Source: Luteimonas sp. FCS-9 (GTDB taxonomy: Bacteria > Pseudomonadota > Gammaproteobacteria > Xanthomonadales > Xanthomonadaceae). From it: 64,000 bases of DNA. Positions within the stretch are counted from its first letter, which is position 1; each line of letters begins with the position of its first letter. Under the pieces are notes generated by a model. It was not told where the DNA came from, made no database searches, and saw only the letters and a program-made list of their open reading frames with translations. Shown piece after piece: positions 30,678 to 39,269 of this stretch. Location of the stretch: assembly GCF_001014645.1 (NCBI RefSeq), contig NZ_LASZ01000008.1, positions 1 through 64,000 on the forward strand, read 5' to 3'. The position numbers and the translations under genes are program-made.

Positions 30678-32654
30678 ATGCACGGTCTGAACCCCCAACA
30701 AGCCCAGGCCCTCGGCCACGTCGAGGGCCCCCTGCTCGTGCTCGCCGGCGCGGGCAGCGGCAAGACGCGCGTGATCGTGGAGAAGATCGCCCACCTGATC
30801 CAGTCCGGGCGCTACCCGGCCAAGCGCATCGCCGCGATCACGTTCACCAACAAGTCCGCCAAGGAGATGCGCGAGCGCATCGCCCGGCGCCTGCGCGGCG
30901 ATGCGGCCGACGGGCTGACGATCTGCACCTTCCACGCGCTGGGCCTGAAGATGCTGCAGATCGAGCACGCCAAGCTGGGTCTGCGCCGCGGCTTCTCGAT
31001 CTTCGACGCTGACGACGCTGCGGCGCAGATCAAGGACCTGCTGCCCGGCGCCAAGCCCGACGTCGTGCAGGCGATGCAGGGCCTGGTCTCGCGCGCCAAG
31101 AACGCCGGCCTGTCGCCCGAGCAGGCGCATGCGGCGGCGACCAGCGCGCGCGAGTTCGAGGCCGCGGCGCTCTACGCCCGCTACCAGGAACGCCTGGCCG
31201 CGTTCAACGCGGTCGATTTCGACGACCTGATCCGCCTGCCGGTGCAGTTGCTCGAATCCGACGAGGATGCGGTGCTGGGCTGGCGCGAGCGCATCGGCTA
31301 CCTGCTGGTCGACGAGTGCCAGGACACCAACGACGCGCAGTACCGCCTGCTCAAGGCGATCGCCGGGCCGAAGGGCAACTTCACCTGCGTGGGCGACGAC
31401 GACCAGAGCATCTACGCCTGGCGCGGCGCCAACCCCGAGAACCTGGCCGCACTGGCGCAGGACTATCCGGCGCTGCGCATCGTCAAGCTCGAGCAGAACT
31501 ACCGCTGCAGCAACCGCGTGCTGCGCGCGGCCAACGCGCTGATCGCCAACAACCCGCACGAGCACCCCAAGACGCTGTGGAGCGCCCAGCCCGACGGCGA
31601 GCGGATCCGCGTGTGGGAATGCCGCGACAGCGCGCACGAAGCCGAGAAGGTCGCCGGCGAGATCCACTTCCTGCAGTCCGCGCGCAAGGCCGAGTGGAGC
31701 GAGTTCTGCATCCTGTTCCGCAGCAACCACCTCTCACGGCCGCTGGAGAAGGCGCTGCAGCTGCTGCGCGTGCCCTACCACCTCAGCGGCGGCACCGCGT
31801 TCCTGGATCGCGGCGAGGTCAAGGACGCGATGTCGTGGCTGCGCGTGCTGGCCAACCCCGACGACGACTCGGCGTTCCTGCGCGCGGTGCAGTCGCCCAG
31901 CCGCGGCGTCGGCCAGACCACGCTGGCCCGGCTCGCCGAGCTCGCGCGCGGCGCGCAGATGCCGATGTCGCGCGCGATCGAGTCGATGGGCCTGCTCAAG
32001 CAGCTCACCCCGCGCGCGGCCAACGCGCTGAGCGAGTTCGCCGACATCCTGCGCGAGCTGCGCGCCGACGCCCGTCAGCTGCCGCCGGGCGACCTGGTGC
32101 GCCAGCTCAACGAGCGCTCGGGCCTGATCGCGATGTTGCAGGCGCAGTGCAAGAGCGAGGACCTGTTCCGGATCCGCCGCGGCAACCTCGACGAACTCGC
32201 CGACTGGTTCGAGGGCGCGCGCGGCGCGGGCCCGGGCGAGCTCGCGTCGCAGCTCGCGCTGCTGACCCACGCCGACAAGGGCGATGCCGGCAACCAGGTG
32301 CGGCTGATGAGCATGCACGCCGCCAAGGGCCTGGAGTTCCGCTACGTGTTCATCATCGGCATGGACGACAACACGCTGCCGCACGAGTCGAGCATCGACG
32401 AGGGCCGCATCGACGAAGAACGCCGGCTGCTGTACGTGGGCATCACCCGGGCCAAGGAACAGCTGTGGCTGTCGTACCCGCGCGAGACGCAGCGCTGGGG
32501 ACAGAAGCTGCGGCTCACGCCGAGCCGCTTCTTCGAGGAACTGCCGGCCGCCGAGATCCAGCGCGACGGCGCCGACCCGGTCGCCGACGCGCAGCGCAAG
32601 CGCGAGCGCGCCAACCACGGCTTCGCCTCGATCAAGGCGCTACTCGAAGGCTGA
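30678..32654 (+). CDS. rep: ATP-dependent DNA helicase Rep
   Basis: A 658-residue superfamily 1A helicase. Motif I is AGAGSGKT, Ia ITFTNKSAKEM, II VDECQDTN, III GDDDQSIYAWRGA, IV LEQNYRCSNR, V MSMHAAKGLEF and VI YVGITRAKEQL. The start at 30678 (MHGLNPQQ) fits the family N-terminus; an ATG 12 nt upstream (30666) is also possible. A TACACT -10-like box lies at 30644-30649. It acts at stalled replication forks. Confidence 0.96.
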   Translation: MHGLNPQQAQALGHVEGPLLVLAGAGSGKTRVIVEKIAHLIQSGRYPAKRIAAITFTNKSAKEMRERIARRLRGDAADGLTICTFHALGLKMLQIEHAKLGLRRGFSIFDADDAAAQIKDLLPGAKPDVVQAMQGLVSRAKNAGLSPEQAHAAATSAREFEAAALYARYQERLAAFNAVDFDDLIRLPVQLLESDEDAVLGWRERIGYLLVDECQDTNDAQYRLLKAIAGPKGNFTCVGDDDQSIYAWRGANPENLAALAQDYPALRIVKLEQNYRCSNRVLRAANALIANNPHEHPKTLWSAQPDGERIRVWECRDSAHEAEKVAGEIHFLQSARKAEWSEFCILFRSNHLSRPLEKALQLLRVPYHLSGGTAFLDRGEVKDAMSWLRVLANPDDDSAFLRAVQSPSRGVGQTTLARLAELARGAQMPMSRAIESMGLLKQLTPRAANALSEFADILRELRADARQLPPGDLVRQLNERSGLIAMLQAQCKSEDLFRIRRGNLDELADWFEGARGAGPGELASQLALLTHADKGDAGNQVRLMSMHAAKGLEFRYVFIIGMDDNTLPHESSIDEGRIDEERRLLYVGITRAKEQLWLSYPRETQRWGQKLRLTPSRFFEELPAAEIQRDGADPVADAQRKRERANHGFASIKALLEG

Positions 32655-32669
32655 CGCACCCGCATAACC

Positions 32670-32760
32670 GTAGGAGCGCGCTCGCGCGCGATGAGGCTCT
32701 ACCCGGGACGCCCTATCGCGCGTCCCCGAACAGGGGATGCAAGCACGAGCGCGCGCCTAC
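32670..32760. repeat. REP-type inverted pair, second copy
   Basis: GTAGGAGCGCGCTCGCGCGC..., a 23-bp unit, lies at 32670-32692. A degenerate opposite unit (reverse complement GTAGGCGCGCGCTCGTGCTT) ends at 32760. This BIME-like pair fills the gap between the convergent rep and yceH genes. Confidence 0.8.
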
Positions 32761-32773
32761 GGGCTCAGGACAC

Positions 32774-33421
32774 TCAACCGGGCAGGCGCGCGGTCAACGC
32801 CTCCAGCGCCTCGCGCAGCGCCGCGACCTCGGCCTCGAGCGCCTCGACGCGGGCCACGAGCGCCTCGTCGCCACGCGCCGACTCGCCCCGCGGTTCCGCC
32901 GCCGGCAGCGACTCGACGTCGACCGGGCCGCACAGCAGGTGCGCGAACCGCTCCTCGCGGCGTCCGGCGCCCGGCGGGATGCGCACGAGCAGCGCTTTGG
33001 CCGCCAGCCGCTCGAGGTGATGGCGCAGGTCCTCGATGTCGCCGAACGCATGCAGCCGCTCGCTGCGCGCCTGCAGTTCGTGCGCGGTCTGCACGCCGCG
33101 CAGCAGCAGCACGGCAAGCAGCGCGATCTGCGGCGGCGGCAGGTCCAGCGTGCTGCCGGCGCTGTGCTCGTAGCGCTCGGCGCGCGAGGAGAACGACTGC
33201 CGCGCCAGCCGGTGCTGCTCGAGCTGGCGCAGGGCGTGGTGGGTGTCGCCGAAGCTCAGCGCCATCACCGGCTCGCGCGCGGTCTTCTGGTTGGCGGCAG
33301 ACTGCGCGGCGTTGACGGTCAGCGGATAGACGTCCGGCGTCGTCGCCTGCTTCTCGATCAGGCAGCCAAGCACCCGGGCCTCAGCCGGGCTCAGTACCGG
33401 CCAGCGGGCGGTCTCGTGCAT
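32774..33421 (-). CDS. yceH: DUF480 family protein YceH
   Basis: A 215-residue YceH/DUF480 protein made of two winged-helix domains. Characteristic N-terminal [26 protein letters not shown], then [11 protein letters not shown] and [19 protein letters not shown], with a C-terminal coiled-coil of about 30 residues ([18 protein letters not shown]). Function is uncharacterised. It is convergent with rep across a REP pair. Confidence 0.93.
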   Translation of the reverse strand: MHETARWPVLSPAEARVLGCLIEKQATTPDVYPLTVNAAQSAANQKTAREPVMALSFGDTHHALRQLEQHRLARQSFSSRAERYEHSAGSTLDLPPPQIALLAVLLLRGVQTAHELQARSERLHAFGDIEDLRHHLERLAAKALLVRIPPGAGRREERFAHLLCGPVDVESLPAAEPRGESARGDEALVARVEALEAEVAALREALEALTARLPG

Positions 33422-33532
33422 GTCGGCTCCTGTCGGACGGGGCGGGCATGATCGCCCGCGGGCGTCCGGATGTCATGTCCACGTGAAGACCTGCGGTTAC
33501 ACTCCGTGACCGATCGATCCCCTGGTGTCGCG

Positions 33533-34447
33533 ATGCGCACGACGTTTCCCGCCCTGACCCTGCTCGCGAGCGCATTGCTGCTCGCGGCCTGCAAGCCCGT
33601 CGCGGCGCCTGCCGACGCACCCGCGGCCGCACCGCAGCCCGGCGCGACGACCGCCTCTGATGCGACCGCGCCTGCCGACAACCTCAACGCCGTGCTCTGG
33701 GTGCAGCGCTCGGAGGAATACCGCGCCAACAGCCTCTCGCTGTTCCGCGCCGCCGCCGACCATCTCGACGCCGCGCTCGCCGAGCCGAACTGGGACGCCC
33801 TGGTCCCTGCCGAGCGCGAGCTGGCGGGCGATGCCCGCGCCCTGCCGCCGGCGGTGATCATGGACATCGACGAGACCGTGCTCGACAACTCGCCCTACCA
33901 GGCGCGGCTGGTGCACAACGGCCTCGAGTACGACGAGGTCACCTGGGCGCAGTGGGTCGCCGAGAAGAAGGCCAAGCCGGTGCCGGGTGTGCTCGAGTTC
34001 GCCAGGGCCGCCGAGGCCAAGGGCGTGACCATCCTCTACCTGTCCAACCGCGCCCAGCACCTGCAGGAGGCGACGCTCGCCAACCTGCGCGCCGAGGGCC
34101 TGCCGGTCAAGGACGACAGCGTGTTCCTCGGCCTGGGCACGTTCGTCGAAGGCTGCGAGCAGAACGGCAGCGAGAAGACCTGCCGTCGCCGGCTGGCCGG
34201 CCGCCAGTACCGGGTGCTGATGCAGTTCGGCGACCAGCTCGGCGACTTCGTCGAGGTGCTCGCGAACACGGGCGAAGCGCGCACGCAACTGCTCGACGAA
34301 TACGGCGACTGGTTCGGCGAGCGCTGGTGGATGCTGGCCAACCCGACCTACGGCGGCTGGGAGCCAGCGCAGTTCAACAACGCCTGGGACCAGCCGGCGG
34401 CGGCCCGGCGCGTAGCCAAGCGCAAGGCGTTGGAGCTGGCGCAGTAA
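33533..34447 (+). CDS. e(P4)-type 5'-nucleotidase/acid phosphatase lipoprotein
   Basis: A 304-residue lipoprotein (lipobox LAAC, Cys20) with a HAD-type acid phosphatase domain. Motif I is IMDIDETVLDNS, followed by Y-Q and VTWAQWV. Downstream are LYLSNR and, near the C-terminus, FGDQLGDF, matching the outer-membrane e(P4)/class C phosphatases that dephosphorylate nucleotides and phosphomonoesters. It starts at 33533 to include the signal peptide; TACACT at 33498-33503 may be its -10. A strong terminator follows at 34571. Confidence 0.92.
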   Translation: MRTTFPALTLLASALLLAACKPVAAPADAPAAAPQPGATTASDATAPADNLNAVLWVQRSEEYRANSLSLFRAAADHLDAALAEPNWDALVPAERELAGDARALPPAVIMDIDETVLDNSPYQARLVHNGLEYDEVTWAQWVAEKKAKPVPGVLEFARAAEAKGVTILYLSNRAQHLQEATLANLRAEGLPVKDDSVFLGLGTFVEGCEQNGSEKTCRRRLAGRQYRVLMQFGDQLGDFVEVLANTGEARTQLLDEYGDWFGERWWMLANPTYGGWEPAQFNNAWDQPAAARRVAKRKALELAQ

Positions 34448-34570
34448 TCGTCCGTTCTTGGCTGGAAGAATCAATCGCTTAGCATGCACTACTTGATGTA
34501 TTGCATGAACTTCTCAATCGCGCTACGCTGAACGCGCCACAACACAGTCCTCCGGCGCTGCCGGCTCGAA

Positions 34571-34596
34571 GGAGACCCTCGGGTCTCCTTTTTTTT
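34571..34596 (+). terminator. rho-independent terminator
   Basis: Stem GGAGACC/GGTCTCC with loop CTCG, followed by eight T residues (34589-34596). It lies 124 nt after the phosphatase stop and ends rightward transcription before the proline-rich gene's promoter. Confidence 0.9.
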
Positions 34597-34605
34597 GGTC
34601 AGCGC

Positions 34606-34633
34606 GCTGGGGCGCAGCCGGCTGCGCCCCAGC
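34606..34633. repeat. perfect 28-bp palindrome
   Basis: GCTGGGGCGCAGCC is followed directly by its exact reverse complement with no loop. It lies just after the terminator and 37 nt before the regulatory palindrome of the proline-rich gene. It could be a cruciform or a dimeric protein site; no function can be assigned. Confidence 0.7.
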
Positions 34634-34669
34634 GGAACGCTCCACCCCGATGTCGCAATCGACATGACC

Positions 34670-34715
34670 CTGGGGTTCACCCCAGGGTGCACAACGCCCG
34701 CGGGTCTCCTACCTT
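34670..34715 (+). promoter_or_regulatory. 16-bp palindrome plus -10 (T3SS-linked promoter A)
   Basis: CTGGGG-TTCA-CCCCAG (34670-34685, inside a 10-bp-arm inverted repeat 34667-34688) is followed after exactly 24 nt by TACCTT (34710-34715). The expected start near 34722 gives a 50-nt leader to the GTG at 34772. The layout matches those at 37790-37835 and 56734-56779. Confidence 0.55.
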
Positions 34716-34771
34716 CGGGAGGTCCGGCTCCGCATCCTCGACCGGGGGCCCCAGTCCGCCCGAGGTTCGTC

Positions 34772-36463
34772 GTGCCCCTAATCGACGCCATCCACAACCG
34801 CCTGGGATCCGACCTGTCCAAGCTGTCGGGCCTGCTGGGCCACAACCGTGGCGGCGGCATGCAAGGGTTCGGCCCGGCGCTGGGCAACGCGTTCTCCGGC
34901 ACCATGCGGAACCTGACCTCGAACCTGTTCCAGCAACAGTTCCCGGGCGTCCACTTCGGCAACGGGCCTGCCCCGGGCCAGGCGACCGGGGCTCCGACGG
35001 CCGACGGCCGCCCGGGCATGACGCACACGCCCGGCGGCCTCCCCGTTCCCACGCCTCCACCGCCTCCCGTCATTCCCGGGCCGCTGGGTGGGCAACCGCC
35101 CCAGAACGCATGGAACGGTGGGCACCCATCGATGCCCAACATCCCCACGCCGGGCGGCATCCCGGCAATGCCCAATGTCCCTGCCCCGGGCGGCATTCCC
35201 GCCGGCTTGGGGACCGTGCCCGGCCACCCCGGCACGCCCCGCCTCGACGGCGGGCCCCTGCCGTACCTGCCCGGACCAGGCGGGACGACACAGCCGTCGA
35301 ACCCCACCGGCGTGCTGCCCAGCCTCGGCAATGTGCTCGGTAACGCCGCGCAGGCGGTCCGCCAGTTGCTTTCCCCCGGCGCCACGCTGCCGCCGCCGCC
35401 CGGAGCCCAGCCGGTCCAGCACGGCGGCCCGCCCGTCGCGCCCCCCCAGACACTGCCGGCGCAGCTCGCCAACACCGCCACGAACGTGGCACGGACGCTC
35501 ACGAACGCCCTGCCGCAGGCACCCGCCACCTCCGTGACGCCCGGCTCTACTCCAATCGGTGCGCAGACGACCGCGCTGCCGACGGCGGTCCCGGGCCAGG
35601 GCCCGGCCACGCAAGCGTCCCTCGCGCAGCAGGCAACGGGGACGGCGCCGCAGCAGACGATCGCGCAGCAGGCGCTCCCGCAACAACCCGCCATGCCGCA
35701 GAGCGCACCGGCCACGCCATCGGCTCCTACCCCCGGAGCCGCGCCGTCATCCCAGACGCCGACAGGACCTGTGCCGGCCCAGACGCTGTCGGCCCAGCCC
35801 CAGCGGGCCGATGCGGCGTTCGCGCCACCGGGCAATCCCGCCGCCGATCGCGCCGCGCTGCCGCAACAGGCGGTGCCGGCGGCGCAGCCCGCGATCGCGA
35901 ACGTGCCTGCGGGCACGACACTGGCCACGGTTCCGGCTGCGGTGATGGCGGCCCAGACCCCGCCCGGGCCACAGGTGGCCGGCAACACCCAGATCGCAGG
36001 CAATCCGCAGGCCACCGCGCCGGCCGCCGGCGAGCGCGGCGGGCCGTCGCGCGTCGACTTGATCGCCACCGGCGTCTACACGGCCGACGGCCCCGGCTTG
36101 CGGCGCCGCAACCGGATCCGGGTCGGCGCCGCGGAGGTCGGGCAATGGATGGTCGCGCTGGCCCAGGGTCGGATGGTGCTTGCCCGGCCCCACGACGACA
36201 TGCCGGCGGAAATGGCCCGCGCGATGCAATGGCTGTTCTGGACGCTGGCCCTCGTCGCCTATGGCTGCCTGGGACTGGTACTGGTCAGCATCCTGCTGAG
36301 CATGGGCGAGCTGCCGGCCGCCCCGGCGATGCGGCAGTGGTCGGGCGAGTTCGCGCTCGCCGGCCTCGTCGCGGCCTGCGGCGCCTGGTGGCTGGCCAGA
36401 CGCCTGAATCCGCCGACACGCGATCCGGACCGCTTCCCGCCCCGGCGATCCGACCGGTCCTGA
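34772..36463 (+). CDS. proline/alanine/glutamine-rich membrane protein, unknown
   Basis: A 563-residue protein I do not recognise. A short N-terminal helical segment (LIDAIHNRLGSDLSKLSGLLG) precedes about 400 residues of low-complexity Pro/Ala/Gln/Gly with imperfect repeats (PGGIPAMPNVPAPGGIPAG). A small folded segment follows (about 430-480, LIATGVYTADGPGLRRRNRI), then two membrane helices (487-511 and 525-543). The GTG start at 34772 is chosen because GAGG lies 6 nt before it and the -10 candidate 50 nt upstream. The location and promoter type link it to the type III secretion genes; it could be a secreted or envelope-anchored component. Confidence 0.6.
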   Translation: MPLIDAIHNRLGSDLSKLSGLLGHNRGGGMQGFGPALGNAFSGTMRNLTSNLFQQQFPGVHFGNGPAPGQATGAPTADGRPGMTHTPGGLPVPTPPPPPVIPGPLGGQPPQNAWNGGHPSMPNIPTPGGIPAMPNVPAPGGIPAGLGTVPGHPGTPRLDGGPLPYLPGPGGTTQPSNPTGVLPSLGNVLGNAAQAVRQLLSPGATLPPPPGAQPVQHGGPPVAPPQTLPAQLANTATNVARTLTNALPQAPATSVTPGSTPIGAQTTALPTAVPGQGPATQASLAQQATGTAPQQTIAQQALPQQPAMPQSAPATPSAPTPGAAPSSQTPTGPVPAQTLSAQPQRADAAFAPPGNPAADRAALPQQAVPAAQPAIANVPAGTTLATVPAAVMAAQTPPGPQVAGNTQIAGNPQATAPAAGERGGPSRVDLIATGVYTADGPGLRRRNRIRVGAAEVGQWMVALAQGRMVLARPHDDMPAEMARAMQWLFWTLALVAYGCLGLVLVSILLSMGELPAAPAMRQWSGEFALAGLVAACGAWWLARRLNPPTRDPDRFPPRRSDRS

Positions 36464-36487
36464 AGCGAGCGCAACGCCGATCCGCTG

Positions 36488-37189
36488 CTAGCGCGCGATC
36501 AACCCGCCAACTTCGAGCTCGACCCGCTGCAGGTCGATGCCATTGCCCTGCAGGCCCTTGCGCACGCCTGCCGACAACGCCGCCAGCGCCTCGCGATTGC
36601 CCTGCTTCTTCATCGTCTGGTACGACAGCGCCGACACCATCGTCAGGTACGCCGTCCGCTCGGCCTGCGCCTGCTTGGCCGCGTCGCTCATGCCGACCAC
36701 CTGCGGCACCGCCGCCAGCGGCCCGATCAGCTGTCGCCTCACTGCACGCTGTCCTTCTGGCGAACGCGCCGAGTCGCGATCGTTGACGACCTCCCACGAG
36801 ATCAGCAGGTGCGCGGCGAGCACGTCGCCCAGATTGGTCGGATCGTAGCCGTAGCGCCGCAGAATGACGTCGAACTGGCGCAGCATCTCGCCCGAACCGA
36901 TCACCTTCTCGAGGTCGGCCACCTGCTGCGGATTGCGGCCGAAGGCCTGGATCGTCTCCTGCTGCACCCGCTCGCTGACCGCCGGGTCGCGCCGGAACGA
37001 CAGCGCCTCGACCGCCCGCGCGTCGACCTGGGCCGGCGCCGGCTGGGAGACCGCCTGCTGCAATGCGCGCTGGACGGCGGCATCGCCGTCGCTCGCATTT
37101 ACGACCGTCATGAACAGCAGCGCGTACATGAGGATCGCGGCGCGCATGAGGTTACGTATGTGGGCCGCTCTGTGATGCACCTCACCCAT
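36488..37189 (-). CDS. exported DUF6683-like protein, paralogue A1
   Basis: A 233-residue protein with an N-terminal hydrophobic signal (about 15-32, MRAAILMYALLFMTVV). The mature part is all-helical, with LRRYGYDPTNLGDVLAAHLL, SWEVVN and a C-terminal GIDLQRVEL. These elements recur in the gene at 38331-39113, making the two paralogues. The family resembles DUF6683; function is unknown. ATG 37189 follows GAGGAG at 8 nt. It is the second gene of the unit that starts with the small protein at 37688; a hairpin terminator between them may lower its expression. Confidence 0.65.
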   Translation of the reverse strand: MGEVHHRAAHIRNLMRAAILMYALLFMTVVNASDGDAAVQRALQQAVSQPAPAQVDARAVEALSFRRDPAVSERVQQETIQAFGRNPQQVADLEKVIGSGEMLRQFDVILRRYGYDPTNLGDVLAAHLLISWEVVNDRDSARSPEGQRAVRRQLIGPLAAVPQVVGMSDAAKQAQAERTAYLTMVSALSYQTMKKQGNREALAALSAGVRKGLQGNGIDLQRVELEVGGLIAR

Positions 37190-37267
37190 GTTGGAACTCC
37201 TCTTGCCTGGCGGCCGTCGCATAAGCATCATCAATCGCTGTAAGTTTTCGCAGGGCATTTCCAACGC

Positions 37268-37306
37268 AAAAAAAAACCAAGGCGACGGTATCCCGCTCGC
37301 CTTGGT
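37268..37306 (-). terminator. rho-independent terminator
   Basis: On the minus strand a 10-bp stem ACCAAGGCGA/TCGCCTTGGT with an 11-nt loop is followed by nine T residues. It lies 41 nt after the stop of the small needle-like gene and upstream of the A1 gene, so it would end or attenuate that transcript. Confidence 0.9.
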
Positions 37307-37346
37307 CCGGTAGGGCGCTCGATGACGGAGCGCCCACGCACAGCGC

Positions 37347-37688
37347 TTACTGCTTGCGCGCCATACCCGCGTTGGCTTCACCCAGCGACTTGATCACGGT
37401 GCTGGCGTTGTTCATGAACATCTGGAACATCTGACTCATACCGCTCAGCTCGGTGGTTTCCGACGCAGTCGGCTCCTTGCCGAGCTTGTCCGCGAAGTCC
37501 TGAAGATCCTTCGACATCTCGTCGAGCTTGTCACCCAACACCTTGGCGATCGTCATCAGGAAGCCGCCGTATTTGCTGGACAGCGCACCGCCGGCGCCGG
37601 ACCGGGCTCCGTCGGTGCCCTGAGACGCATCCAGGGTCGCACGCTGCATGTTGGCTGCATAGGTTGCAGTCAGGCTGATCTCGGTCAT
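37347..37688 (-). CDS. small needle-like protein N, paralogue of the gene in the sct operon
   Basis: A 113-residue, cysteine-free, mostly helical protein. The last 21 residues (NNAST...RKQ) match the last 21 of the protein encoded at 45902-46237 inside the sct operon, at about half identity with no gaps. That position is where needle subunits are usually encoded. The central part (LDEMSKDLQDFADKLG) suggests a coiled coil. ATG 37688 follows GGAG at 8 nt. It has its own promoter (37790-37835) and a strong terminator (37268-37306), as expected for an abundant secreted protein. It could be an extracellular filament, a needle or a needle-tip protein. Confidence 0.55.
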   Translation of the reverse strand: MTEISLTATYAANMQRATLDASQGTDGARSGAGGALSSKYGGFLMTIAKVLGDKLDEMSKDLQDFADKLGKEPTASETTELSGMSQMFQMFMNNASTVIKSLGEANAGMARKQ

Positions 37689-37789
37689 CTCATGATCTCC
37701 GTACTTGGCAGGGAATTGGCGCTGAATTTCTCGAAGAACCGAGGAGCGACTAAGGAGTTGCTCGATGAGTCGATCCACTCTACGACTTG

Positions 37790-37835
37790 ATTGTCCCCCT
37801 ACGATGCAAGGTCCGTAAGCTAGGGCGTACCCTAA
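37790..37835 (-). promoter_or_regulatory. 16-bp palindrome plus -10 (T3SS-linked promoter B)
   Basis: CTAGGG-CGTA-CCCTAA (37820-37835) is followed on the minus strand after exactly 24 nt by GACAAT (37795-37790). The expected start near 37783 lies 95 nt upstream of the needle-like gene. Confidence 0.55.
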
Positions 37836-37842
37836 GGAAGTG

Positions 37843-38244
37843 TCAGGTCGCGCCGCGCTCCGGTATTTGCTGACTCGCCCACCACTCTCGGGCCTTCTCG
37901 GGTCCATATATCTCAACGTAACGTGAGAACTCGAGCGCCTTCTGCACAGTGGGATTGAGGAGCGGCTTTTCAAGGACACCGCGGAGCCGCTCCGAATCGG
38001 TATCGGACAAGCCGAACTGGGCCTGCAGCTGCCCCACCAGGTCCTGCCATTGCTGCATCAGCTCAGGCGCAGTAGCGGCCGACGGATCCAGCTTGGCTTC
38101 ATTCAATCCCGCCTCGAACTTGGCGATCATGGTCTCCCGGTCCGCAGCGTCGATCTCCGGCTGCTCGAACAGAAATTTCTCGTACTGCTGAATCATCGCA
38201 GCCCGATCTTCAGCACTCAGCAACGATTTCTTGTGTTGGGACAT
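37843..38244 (-). CDS. small acidic helical protein, paralogue B1
   Basis: A 133-residue soluble protein of unknown function without signal peptide or cysteines. N-terminal helices contain AEDRAAMIQQYEKFL and AADRETMIAKFEAGL. Near the C-terminus the pattern E-F-x-R-x-V-E-x2-G-x-E-x-A-x2-W-x3-Q occurs (FSRYVEIYGPEKAREWWASQ). The same pattern is in the protein at 39270-39575, so the two are paralogues. Size, acidity and pairing with small secreted-type proteins would suit a secretion chaperone, but this is inference. Confidence 0.6.
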   Translation of the reverse strand: MSQHKKSLLSAEDRAAMIQQYEKFLFEQPEIDAADRETMIAKFEAGLNEAKLDPSAATAPELMQQWQDLVGQLQAQFGLSDTDSERLRGVLEKPLLNPTVQKALEFSRYVEIYGPEKAREWWASQQIPERGAT

Positions 38245-38330
38245 GACTGCACCTGTTGAATGACGCACTGGCGCCGGGTGGAAAAACCGCATGCGAGCGG
38301 TGGATTTCAAATACATGGTACTTTGCCAGA

Positions 38331-39113
38331 TCAATGACGCTGGGCGAAGCCGCGGTCGGTCAACACCACCGACTGGAGGTCTATGCCACTCACCCGCTTG
38401 GCAAGCATGAGTGTCCCTGTGCGCAACGCCTCCCTTTCATCGGGATCGCGCGTATTGCGCCACGCGGCGAGCGTCAGCATATTGATGATGCCGAACATCT
38501 CCGCGACCTGCTGACGCTCCGCGTCTGACGCCACAATTTCCATATCGCGCATCGCGCGCTGAAGACCCCGATAGGATCTATCGTAGGGATTCTGATACTC
38601 GCCATGGACCACTCGCCATGCGGTGATCAGATAAGCATTGAGGACCTGCACCGGATCGTTAGTGGCGTAATTCCGTGCCTCGAGCAGCTTCTCAAGGCGC
38701 GACTGCAGTACACCTTGCGCCAAGTTGCGTTCGATATCCCGGGCATTCTGCCCGATCTGACGTGCAAGCAGCCCGCGGAAATCCGGATGCTCGGAAAACA
38801 CGGCCTGCACATTGCGCGCCTCAGCAACGTCTTCGTCGAGTGCATCACCCGCGAGAAGCTGTCCCAAGGCGCGATTCAATGCTTGCGACACCTGCATAGA
38901 GGCGTTGTACGTTCGCGACTCATCTGCACTCGCGGCACGTGTATCGCTCTCTTTTCCACGATATCGATGCAGCTGGTGATGCGCATATGGCGTCACGGCG
39001 TCGATGTAATTGCCGTCCTGAGCGGAAAGGGAGGGACTGGTCGCTGCCAGCCCCAGCCCCACCACTACTGCCACCAGCGGGCCGGCGTCTGAACGTAAGG
39101 ACCCGATGTTCAT
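38331..39113 (-). CDS. exported DUF6683-like protein, paralogue A2
   Basis: A 260-residue protein with an N-terminal signal peptide (about 1-31, ending LSAQDG). Its helical mature part shares landmarks with A1: a Y...VLNAYLITAWRVVHG segment and a C-terminal GIDLQSVVL. It also has ALRTGTLMLAKR. Function is unknown. It is in the leftward series G-B2-A2-B1, with a 156-nt gap to B2. A Sec signal suggests a periplasmic or outer-membrane location, unlike a type III effector. Confidence 0.65.
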   Translation of the reverse strand: MNIGSLRSDAGPLVAVVVGLGLAATSPSLSAQDGNYIDAVTPYAHHQLHRYRGKESDTRAASADESRTYNASMQVSQALNRALGQLLAGDALDEDVAEARNVQAVFSEHPDFRGLLARQIGQNARDIERNLAQGVLQSRLEKLLEARNYATNDPVQVLNAYLITAWRVVHGEYQNPYDRSYRGLQRAMRDMEIVASDAERQQVAEMFGIINMLTLAAWRNTRDPDEREALRTGTLMLAKRVSGIDLQSVVLTDRGFAQRH

Positions 39114-39217
39114 TCGCTGACGTCTCCGTACATGAAGCCAAGCGGCACATCGCGGCCAAGAATAGTTTGCCCACGCGTCACGACGACGCGAACGCCTGGC
39201 GACGGCGGAGAAGTAAA

Positions 39218-39247
39218 TGCCCGTGAGTGCGCGGGCACCCACGGGCA
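39218..39247 (-). terminator. possible weak terminator hairpin
   Basis: On the minus strand an 8-bp stem TGCCCGTG/CACGGGCA is followed by TTTACTTC. It lies between B2 and A2 and could attenuate transcription; the T-tract is poor. Confidence 0.35.
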
Positions 39248-39269
39248 GTGCATCAGGTAGTGTAAGGGC

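Noticed and set aside
34501-34529. Possible promoter TTGCAT-17-TACGCT in front of the terminator at 34571, suggesting a 60-nt RNA or attenuated leader
   Set aside because: The -10 is weak, and promoter A (34670-34715) explains the proline-rich gene better. The terminator is adequately explained by the phosphatase gene.
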